DNA of 6,752 bases from Bacillota bacterium (GTDB taxonomy: Bacteria > Bacillota > Clostridia > Lachnospirales > Anaerotignaceae): NCBI GenBank assembly GCA_023413275.1, contig JAEZPX010000274.1:1-6752 (forward strand), in the 5' to 3' direction. The notes below the pieces were generated by a model. The model searched no databases and was not told the origin of the DNA. It worked only from the letters and a program-made list of their open reading frames with translations. Made by a program: the position numbers and the translations under genes. The stretch's first letter is position 1. Every line of letters starts with the position of its first letter. Positions 1 through 5,931 of the stretch are shown here, in pieces.

Positions 1-119
1 AGGGTAGCTTATTTTCAGCAATTTATTGTGATTAAGATAGTTATCATTTTTCTATAACGCCAAAACAAGGCTATTTAGAGAAATGAAATATATTTTAAGC
101 AATTCGGCTATCAATATTA
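1..119. other. AT-rich region downstream of the operon, no gene or clear terminator seen
   Basis: These bases follow the stop of the last gene on the minus strand. I looked for a GC-rich stem with a T-tract and found only weak stems, such as GATA/TATC near 36-45. No coding region is apparent. Either the terminator lies further downstream or transcription continues beyond the window. Confidence 0.5.
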
Positions 120-992
120 TTATTTGAAGAATAAGTCATACACTTCTGTTGTAGGCATTTCTTTACCAGTGAATAAATTGAAAGCCTCAGCACCCTGCCA
201 AAGCAACATACCGATACCACCAACGGCTACTTTACAACCTGCTGCTTTTGCATCCTGTACAAATTTTGTTTCTTTTGGGTTATATACCGCATCTGCTACC
301 ACTAAATTGGGACGAAGGATAGAGGTATCTTCAATCAAGGTTTGTTCATCGAGGGGTTTCATGCCCACCTTTGTAGCATTTACAAGGATATCGCTATCGT
401 TAATTTCTGCATACAGTTTTTCTGCATCTTCCAGAGGGTAAACATTAACTTGACAATGGGGAAGCATTTTACTGATTTTTTCCTTAGTAAGTTCAGCGTT
501 TGCATAGAATTCATCTTTTCTGTTGAAGATGGAGATTTTTGTTGCACCTTCCAAGGCAGACTGCACTTGAATTGCTGTGGCTGCACCGCCAGCACCCATT
601 ACAGTCATTTTCTTACCTTTTACTTCAACACCATTTTCTTTTAAGTTTCTGACAAAGCCCATACCATCTGTGTTATTACCGTACAGTTTACCGTCTTTGA
701 TAACAACTGTATTACATGCACCAATCAGTTTTGCAGCATCAGAAAGTTCATCTACCAATTCTGCTACTTTTGATTTACAGGGCATTGTTACGTTGAAGCC
801 CTTACAGCCAAGTACTTTTAAGGCATTTACTGCTTCTTCTGTTTTTTCCAGAGGTACATCGTATGCCAGATAAGCATAATCCAGATCTGTCCTTGCAAAG
901 CTGTGGTTGTACATAGCGGGAGAACCACTGTGACCTACGGGTGTACCAATTAGACAAAACATGCCAGTTCTGCCAGTAATTCTTTTTTCCAT
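120..992 (-). CDS. Quinate/shikimate dehydrogenase, YdiB-like (second copy in operon)
   Basis: Predicted cytoplasmic NAD(P)-dependent oxidoreductase that interconverts shikimate and 3-dehydroshikimate, or quinate and 3-dehydroquinate. The 290-residue protein is full length for the family. Visible are the substrate-binding HSGSP (residues 21-25), NVTMPCK with the catalytic Lys73, ACNT (91-94, Asn94), NTDG with the catalytic Asp109, the Rossmann GAGGAA (133-138), NRKD (157-160), the DILVNATKVGM block (201-211) and LLWQGAE with Gln266. NRKDEF closely matches the NRRDEF of E. coli YdiB, where the Asp allows NAD as well as NADP, so I favour YdiB-type over strictly biosynthetic AroE. The ATG at 992 follows a GGAGGAGG ribosome binding site 8 bases away, 29 bases after the flavoenzyme gene. 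It is the last gene of the operon seen here and shares roughly half its residues with the first gene. Substrate preference cannot be read from sequence; family assignment is very secure. Confidence 0.93.
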   Translation of the reverse strand: MEKRITGRTGMFCLIGTPVGHSGSPAMYNHSFARTDLDYAYLAYDVPLEKTEEAVNALKVLGCKGFNVTMPCKSKVAELVDELSDAAKLIGACNTVVIKDGKLYGNNTDGMGFVRNLKENGVEVKGKKMTVMGAGGAATAIQVQSALEGATKISIFNRKDEFYANAELTKEKISKMLPHCQVNVYPLEDAEKLYAEINDSDILVNATKVGMKPLDEQTLIEDTSILRPNLVVADAVYNPKETKFVQDAKAAGCKVAVGGIGMLLWQGAEAFNLFTGKEMPTTEVYDLFFK

Positions 993-1000
993 AATCTATT

Positions 1001-1008
1001 CCTCCTCC
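1001..1008 (-). promoter_or_regulatory. Ribosome binding site of the second shikimate dehydrogenase
   Basis: The minus strand reads GGAGGAGG, 8 bases before the ATG at 992. It fixes this start and lies within the 29-base gap after the stop of the flavoenzyme gene. Confidence 0.85.
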
Positions 1009-1021
1009 AAGTCTATATTAT

Positions 1022-2947
1022 TTAGATATTTAATACCGCATCTAAACCTTCTGCTGTAGCATCCATTGCTTTTCTTGCTTTTACCGCATCACCGATAACG
1101 TATGTATTTGGAACAATTTTTTTGATTTCTTCACTGAGGGTATCATTATTGCGGTAGCCCATGGATAAAACGACATTATCGAAACCTTCTAATTTGCCTT
1201 CTGTGCCGTCTGCCAGGGTATAGGAAACACCGTCGGGGAAAAATTGAGATACTTTTGCTCCGGTAACACCGTGTACATTATATGCAGCAAGATTTTTCAT
1301 CAAAAACTTACGGTGCTCAGGAATAACATCGGGACCAAGCTGATCTCTCAGTTCAATAATGGTAACATCATGATTCATTTCACCTAAGAAATCCGCTACC
1401 TCGCAACCAACCATTCCTCCGCCGACAATCAGAACTTTTTTACCAACGGAAGCCTTCCCATCCAGCAAAGTGCCTGCATCAATAACGCCCGTATCATGTA
1501 TGCCAGGGATGGGCAGTACCAATGGTGTAGAACCAGTTGCAATGATAACTGCGTCTGGTTTTGCTATGGCCACCAATGCAGGTGTTACATCAGTATTCAT
1601 TACGATTTTTACACCATACTCCTCACACTTTGCAATATAGCTTCTTACCATATTGGTAATGTCGCCTTTACCTGGAGGGTATGCAGCCAAACGCATATTG
1701 CCACCTAGAATATCGCTTTTTTCATACAGTGTTACGCTATGGCCTCTGAAAGCTGCTGTAAATGCAGCATATAAACCACCAGGACCACCGCCGATGACCA
1801 TTACGTTTTTCTTTATATCAGCCTTGGTCAAATCTTCTTCTCTACCTACCAGAGGATTCACCAAACAAGTAATGGGTTCACCTTTAAACATATTGGGGAC
1901 ACAACCTTGCAAGCAGCCAATACAAGGATTCAGCATGTCTAATCGATTATTTTTTGCTTTGTTTGGCATTTCAGGATCAGCAATGCTTTGTCTGCCGAAG
2001 GCAACCATATCTGCTCTGTTTTCTGCCAGCATTAATTCTGCATACTGAGGTTCTGTATATCTGCCCACTGTGATAACGGGAACGGAAACTGCACGTTTGA
2101 TTTCAGAAACATAATCTGCACTGAAGCCTCCGTGAATCAAACTGGGTGCCCACATATATTCATCATGCAAATGCACAGCTCTTGAAACGTGGATAGCGTC
2201 TACGCCACATTCTTTTTCTAAATAAGAAGCAACTGCCGCTGCATCGTGAGGGGTTTGACCGCCTTCCACATCATCTGTACCATTTATACGACAGATAACT
2301 GCCAAGGCATTGCCTGTTTTTTTACGGATATTTTCAACAATTAACTTTGGTAGACGCATACGATTTTCAAATGTACCGCCAAATTCATCGACACGTTTGT
2401 TTGTTCTTGCAGAAATAAATGTGCTAACCAAATAACCGTGAGCGCAATGAATTTCTACTGCATCAGCACCCGCTTTTTTTGCTCTGGCAGCAGCGTCGCC
2501 GTAGCATTCAATGAGGCGATACAACTCATCTTTGGAAATTGCTTGAGGTGTTTCTCTGCCGCATTCTGAGGGAATGGCGCTGGCTGCCTTCAGAGGAAAT
2601 CCTGTTATTTTGGAATTGCCTTCAGGGCCTGCATGTTGTAACTGGATGGAAACCTTTGCACCTGCCTGATGACAAGCGGCAATGGCCGCTTGAAAACTGC
2701 TTACTGTACTATCGTCAAAGAGACAAGGCTTTCTGGGGCCGCCTTTTGCTTCTTTATAAACTACAGTTGCTTCAAAAGTGATAAGACCAAAACCGCCTTT
2801 TGCTCTTGCACCATAGTAGGATGCGGAGCGTTCGCTCATAGTTCCGTCTGTATTGGCAAAGTTATTGCCCATAGGAGACATAACGAAGCGGTTTGCAACT
2901 GTCATTGGACCAATCTGGATGGGTTGAAACATTTTTTCAAATTTCAT
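1022..2947 (-). CDS. NAD(P)H-dependent flavin/Fe-S ene-reductase-like oxidoreductase (2,4-dienoyl-CoA reductase / BaiCD class)
   Basis: A 641-residue protein with the multidomain layout of FadH, trimethylamine dehydrogenase and BaiCD. Residues 1 to about 340 form an old-yellow-enzyme TIM barrel for FMN, with AHGY containing a candidate catalytic Tyr172 and the family signature around 177-196 (SARTNKR, DEFGG, ENR). Cys342, Cys345, Cys349 and Cys361 form a CxxCxxxC-x11-C 4Fe-4S motif. A first dinucleotide fold follows (GGGPGG, 386-391), then a second (GGGMVG, 509-514) and a C-terminal flavin-binding IGD (618-620). These enzymes pass electrons from NAD(P)H through FAD and Fe-S to FMN and usually reduce an activated C=C bond. 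Inference from context: the substrate may be the enone 3-dehydroshikimate or a derivative; a fatty or bile acid enoyl-CoA is less likely here. The start at 2947 is chosen because AAAGGAGG lies 10 bases upstream; the longer frame from TTG at 2986 would place that site inside the gene and adds 13 residues before the conserved start. Homologues are often labelled 'NADH oxidase'. Confidence 0.9.
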   Translation of the reverse strand: MKFEKMFQPIQIGPMTVANRFVMSPMGNNFANTDGTMSERSASYYGARAKGGFGLITFEATVVYKEAKGGPRKPCLFDDSTVSSFQAAIAACHQAGAKVSIQLQHAGPEGNSKITGFPLKAASAIPSECGRETPQAISKDELYRLIECYGDAAARAKKAGADAVEIHCAHGYLVSTFISARTNKRVDEFGGTFENRMRLPKLIVENIRKKTGNALAVICRINGTDDVEGGQTPHDAAAVASYLEKECGVDAIHVSRAVHLHDEYMWAPSLIHGGFSADYVSEIKRAVSVPVITVGRYTEPQYAELMLAENRADMVAFGRQSIADPEMPNKAKNNRLDMLNPCIGCLQGCVPNMFKGEPITCLVNPLVGREEDLTKADIKKNVMVIGGGPGGLYAAFTAAFRGHSVTLYEKSDILGGNMRLAAYPPGKGDITNMVRSYIAKCEEYGVKIVMNTDVTPALVAIAKPDAVIIATGSTPLVLPIPGIHDTGVIDAGTLLDGKASVGKKVLIVGGGMVGCEVADFLGEMNHDVTIIELRDQLGPDVIPEHRKFLMKNLAAYNVHGVTGAKVSQFFPDGVSYTLADGTEGKLEGFDNVVLSMGYRNNDTLSEEIKKIVPNTYVIGDAVKARKAMDATAEGLDAVLNI

Positions 2948-2957
2948 TTCTGAAATT

Positions 2958-2965
2958 CCTCCTTT
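2958..2965 (-). promoter_or_regulatory. Ribosome binding site that decides the flavoenzyme start
   Basis: The minus strand reads AAAGGAGG, 10 bases before the ATG at 2947. It argues against the upstream in-frame TTG at 2986, which has no comparable site before it. The gap to the preceding gene's stop is then 50 bases, the widest in the operon. Confidence 0.85.
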
Positions 2966-2997
2966 GCATTTCTCTCTGCTTATCAATGATGTATGTA

Positions 2998-3846
2998 CTA
3001 TTTTTCAGGCATAGCTTCCGGCCAAGAATTTGCCAGAACTTTCACTGTATTTTCAAAATTAAATTTTGCAGCTTCTTGAATGCCCATTGCTAGAATATCA
3101 TCACTAATTACTTCAACACCCATAGCTTTGGGCTCTATTCCTTTTTGCTTTAGCATACGGCAGAATTCTTCTGTGTTGCCGAATCCTGTTCCAGGAGCCA
3201 GTCTATCATGCATGGATTCATCACGTAAAATAGATTTTGCATAAGCTCTCTCATGTACATCGTTGATCTGTACGGAAACGATTTTTTCAGCGGGAATGTC
3301 ATCTAAAATAGCAAGATCAATAGGCTGATTTGCTCTTAGCCAGTGCCAGCTGTCCAAAATGAGTTTTGCATTATCGCAACCACTTTCTTTTACAACTGCC
3401 CATGCTTTTTTTACATCAGGCAAGCCGCTATAAGGCATAGGTTCCACACCGATGGTATATTTACCGGCTCTGTGGCAAAGTTCTTTCAATTTCTGTGCTG
3501 TGTACTCTACGGAGAAATTCTCCATCAAACCACAGTTGATATGGTTTACTCCAAAGAGTTCACACATATGGAAACACAGCTGCTCTTTATATTTTTGTTC
3601 ATAGGAGCGGACTTCATCTGCCCACTGCACGATGTATTCCACTTCTGTTACCTTCATATCGTATTTTTCTAAAATGTTAAGAATATCTACATCAAAGATA
3701 CCTTCGTTTAATGCATCCACATAGGTTTCCGCACGTAAACCGATACCTTCAAATCCTGCTTTTTTTGCTGCTATTACTCTTTCCTCAAAGGTACATTTGT
3801 CACCCAATGTCCATGAGCTGATTGTGATAGGATACTTTTTAGACAT
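2998..3846 (-). CDS. Sugar phosphate isomerase/epimerase-fold TIM barrel, candidate 3-dehydroshikimate dehydratase (QuiC/AsbF-like)
   Basis: A 282-residue protein of the AP endonuclease 2 / xylose-isomerase-like TIM-barrel superfamily, whose members bind a divalent metal at the C-terminal mouth of the barrel. Candidate ligands at the ends of predicted strands are Glu135 (GVEPMP), Asp165 with His168 (LILDSWHW), Gln193 (SVQIND) and Glu245 (GVEVIS). The segment 208-223 (RDESMHDRLAPGTGFG) looks like a substrate loop. The family includes sugar isomerases, IolE/IolI-type inositol enzymes and 3-dehydroshikimate dehydratases, which form protocatechuate. Lying between a shikimate kinase and a flavoenzyme, with shikimate dehydrogenases in the same operon, it is best read as acting on 3-dehydroshikimate or 3-dehydroquinate. 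From memory, Listeria qui operons have a similar gene in a similar setting. The ATG at 3846 follows AGGAGG with 7-base spacing. Fold is secure; the specific reaction is inference, and an isomerase role on a hydroaromatic acid remains possible. Confidence 0.82.
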   Translation of the reverse strand: MSKKYPITISSWTLGDKCTFEERVIAAKKAGFEGIGLRAETYVDALNEGIFDVDILNILEKYDMKVTEVEYIVQWADEVRSYEQKYKEQLCFHMCELFGVNHINCGLMENFSVEYTAQKLKELCHRAGKYTIGVEPMPYSGLPDVKKAWAVVKESGCDNAKLILDSWHWLRANQPIDLAILDDIPAEKIVSVQINDVHERAYAKSILRDESMHDRLAPGTGFGNTEEFCRMLKQKGIEPKAMGVEVISDDILAMGIQEAAKFNFENTVKVLANSWPEAMPEK

Positions 3847-3853
3847 AATATTT

Positions 3854-3859
3854 CCTCCT
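3854..3859 (-). promoter_or_regulatory. Ribosome binding site of the TIM-barrel gene
   Basis: The minus strand reads AGGAGG within AAGGAGGAAA, 7 bases before the ATG at 3846, in the 34-base gap after the chorismate mutase/shikimate kinase gene. Confidence 0.85.
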
Positions 3860-3880
3860 TAATACACTTTTCATATTTTG

Positions 3881-4666
3881 TTATCGTCTGAGTTTAGAAA
3901 GCTTCTGAAGAAGTTCCTCGCAAATTTCTTGAATTTCTTTCCCTGTGGTATCAATGGTAATATCCGCAGCTCGTTCATATTTTTCTTTACGGCTTTCCAT
4001 TAAGTTTTGTATGAAAGGGATATTCATATTTCCATTTAACAAAGGGCGTTCTGTGCTATCTTTAACCCTTTGGTAAATTGTTTCGGGAGCGGCGGTAAGC
4101 CAAACAACGTAGCCGCTGTTTTTCATTAACTCCACATTTTTCTCTCTGAGGGGAACGCCCCCACCACAGGAAACCACCATTTGTTTACGTTCCTTTAGTT
4201 CAATGAGGGTATTGCTTTCGCAGTTGCGGAAATATTCCTCTCCGTTGACTGCAAAAATTTCTTTTATGCTCATTTTTTCTTTTTGCTGAATATGTGCGTC
4301 CATTTCCATTATTTCCATTGCCAAAAGTTCACTCAGTTTGGCAGAAACCGTGGATTTTCCTGCACCCATAAAACCGATGAGCAAAATATTTTTGTCAAAG
4401 AGGGTTCTGGCTTGAATGCGCTTACTATTCTCCATGATGCCTTCGAATATTTTTAATATTTCTTCCTCAAAAACAGTATTTTTTATTTCTGCTGCTACAT
4501 GTTCTAGCTGTTTCTTTTCCTGTTGAGGCTGCAATACTGGAAGACCATATTCTTTTTTATAAGTAATAATATCCTCAATGCACTCCATTCTTGTTTTAAG
4601 TGCTTCTACAATTTTCTGGTCACAGTCTTTAATTGTTTCTCTTAAATTAGATATTTCTTTTTGCAT
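3881..4666 (-). CDS. Bifunctional chorismate mutase (AroQ type) / shikimate kinase
   Basis: A 261-residue fusion. Residues 1 to about 88 are an all-helical AroQ chorismate mutase (chorismate to prephenate). Residues about 92 to 261 are a shikimate kinase (shikimate plus ATP to shikimate 3-phosphate). The kinase looks intact: Walker A GFMGAGKST (98-106), shikimate-binding Asp123 and Arg147 (GEEYFR), CGGG (167-170), lid RPLL (207-210) and Arg226/Tyr230. In the mutase, alignment by eye to the E. coli P-protein domain keeps Arg9, Arg26, Lys37, Glu50, Ser81 and Gln85. The positions equivalent to Asp48 and Arg51 are Gln46 and Gln49, so mutase activity is uncertain. The start is ATG 4666, 6 bases after AAGGAGG; the in-frame GTG at 4672 abuts that site and is rejected. 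The gene begins 29 bases after the transporter's stop. Its place in a shikimate-uptake operon suggests that imported shikimate can be fed into chorismate synthesis. Kinase call firm, mutase fold firm, mutase activity open. Confidence 0.92.
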   Translation of the reverse strand: MQKEISNLRETIKDCDQKIVEALKTRMECIEDIITYKKEYGLPVLQPQQEKKQLEHVAAEIKNTVFEEEILKIFEGIMENSKRIQARTLFDKNILLIGFMGAGKSTVSAKLSELLAMEIMEMDAHIQQKEKMSIKEIFAVNGEEYFRNCESNTLIELKERKQMVVSCGGGVPLREKNVELMKNSGYVVWLTAAPETIYQRVKDSTERPLLNGNMNIPFIQNLMESRKEKYERAADITIDTTGKEIQEICEELLQKLSKLRR

Positions 4667-4672
4667 ATACAC

Positions 4673-4679
4673 CCTCCTT
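4673..4679 (-). promoter_or_regulatory. Ribosome binding site that decides the chorismate mutase/shikimate kinase start
   Basis: The minus strand reads AAGGAGG, 6 bases before the ATG at 4666. The alternative GTG at 4670-4672 directly touches this site, which leaves no spacing for initiation. Confidence 0.85.
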
Positions 4680-4687
4680 TCTTTACA

Positions 4688-4704
4688 TCCAGATATTATC
4701 TGGA
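4688..4704. repeat. 17-base perfect inverted repeat over the transporter stop codon
   Basis: On the plus strand TCCAGATA-T-TATCTGGA is two perfect 8-base arms around one central base. It covers the transporter's TAA stop (4696-4698) and ends 8 bases before the next ribosome binding site. In RNA it could form a six-pair stem with a five-base loop. No U-tract follows, so it does not look like a terminator. Function unknown: it may be an operator, a translation or stability element, or chance. Confidence 0.45.
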
Positions 4705-5916
4705 ACTAATATGTTGGGCATCTTTATCAAAACGCATGTTTAGAATGACTGCCAATAAAATACCGATTGCAGTAACAGACACGTTAAACAACAGGATATA
4801 TCTAGGGCCATTGATACCGCCAACGCGGGAAATCATACCTGCAATATTTAGTACAATATAGTTCGCTAAACTTGAAGCAATCATTACGATAGATGTTATC
4901 TTTCCTTTGTTAGCAGGGAACATTTCATTGGCTGTGGAGGTTGCCAGCTGTAATACGCCACCTGCTGCGGAATAACCAATGACAAATCCGCCAATCAGAC
5001 AAATTTGAGGGATTCGCACAAAGTACATAATCAACAGCATAACTAACGCAATGGATGGATAGACAACCAATACACGAATAGGCTTCATGCCTTTCTTCAT
5101 TAAAAAGGAAGTGAAAAATACAGCACAAACAATACCTACGGAGTAGAAGGACTGAATCATAGAGGGATTCGCAAGACCATAAAGCCTTCCAAGCTCTTGA
5201 TTACAGTTTAAGTATAGCTGGAAAGTAGTTGTTGCTGTAAAACCAATACAGATAAGTGCTATTGTAGAAGGTGTAAATTTGATCTTCTCGGGTTTCTTTA
5301 CTTCTCCTGTATCAGTTACTGTTGTTGCTTCCTTGGGTGGGAAGGGCAGTATTGCGATAAAAATACCATCAATGATGATGATTGCCGCTGCCACAAAGTA
5401 TAATGTACGAAAGCTCATGTTATGTGCCGCTACCAAGGTAATCATAAAGGGCAGCAAGAATTGACTGATTGAAATCGCAAACTTTGTAAATAAGTTAGCA
5501 ATAGCACCTTTTTCTTTAAAGATTTCCATGCAAGACGGTGTAATACTTGTATCCAGAAAGGAGTTAGCCATACCACTGAAGATCATCAAAAGATATGCAA
5601 TATAAATATTTGGAGCAAAAGTAATACAGATAAAGAAGATAGCAAAAAATGTGACGCCAATTAGTGCACTTGGTTTTCTGCCATATTTATCGGAAAAAGG
5701 ACCTGCCACGGGGAAGGCAATCAATCTACCAAGGCCTGTCGCTGCAATGACTGCCATAACTGTGCTGACGTCAAATGTACCGTCTGCCAACTTTGTTGCG
5801 CCCCATAAGGCTGCAAAGTTTTGTTTATACTGACTCATGATGGTAACAGCAATACCCAGAATGAAATAGGTCATATAAAGGGCTAGCGCCGTTGGATAAT
5901 ATTTTTTCTGATTCAT
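4696..5916 (-). CDS. MFS transporter, probable shikimate/quinate uptake permease
   Basis: A 406-residue integral membrane protein with about 12 hydrophobic segments (roughly 9-28, 50-71, 82-100, 103-122, 142-163, 170-191, 215-235, 252-273, 280-300, 304-325, 340-362, 371-393). The major facilitator motif A is clear at 72-81 (GPFSDKYGRK) in the loop between helices 2 and 3. A weaker echo, KKGMKP at 274-279, sits at the matching place in the second half. A charged cytoplasmic loop (about 192-214) joins the two halves, as is usual. No signal peptide; the N-terminus MNQKK suits a cytoplasmic end. Substrate is inferred only from neighbours: a hydroaromatic acid such as shikimate or quinate. Efflux of a product such as protocatechuate or a reduced cyclohexane acid is also possible. 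The gene starts 15 bases after the first dehydrogenase's stop, behind a poor Shine-Dalgarno (AGGGAG only 3 bases from the ATG), so translation may be coupled to the upstream gene. Confidence 0.88.
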   Translation of the reverse strand: MNQKKYYPTALALYMTYFILGIAVTIMSQYKQNFAALWGATKLADGTFDVSTVMAVIAATGLGRLIAFPVAGPFSDKYGRKPSALIGVTFFAIFFICITFAPNIYIAYLLMIFSGMANSFLDTSITPSCMEIFKEKGAIANLFTKFAISISQFLLPFMITLVAAHNMSFRTLYFVAAAIIIIDGIFIAILPFPPKEATTVTDTGEVKKPEKIKFTPSTIALICIGFTATTTFQLYLNCNQELGRLYGLANPSMIQSFYSVGIVCAVFFTSFLMKKGMKPIRVLVVYPSIALVMLLIMYFVRIPQICLIGGFVIGYSAAGGVLQLATSTANEMFPANKGKITSIVMIASSLANYIVLNIAGMISRVGGINGPRYILLFNVSVTAIGILLAVILNMRFDKDAQHISSR

Positions 5917-5931
5917 TTTCTCCCTCTTTTC

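Noticed and set aside
1..119. Intrinsic terminator or small RNA after the operon
   Set aside because: Only short, AT-rich, imperfect stems are present, with no GC-rich hairpin followed by a T-tract on the minus strand.
124..873. Plus-strand open frames opposite the last dehydrogenase, and similar frames opposite the other genes
   Set aside because: They are antisense to conserved genes, have no recognisable domains or ribosome binding sites, and read as low-complexity shadows.
2948..2986. N-terminal extension of the flavoenzyme from a TTG at 2986
   Set aside because: The ribosome binding site for the inner ATG lies within this stretch, and the added 13 residues precede the point where family members begin.
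4667..4672. GTG start two codons upstream for the chorismate mutase/shikimate kinase
   Set aside because: It touches the Shine-Dalgarno sequence directly; the ATG at 4666 has normal spacing.
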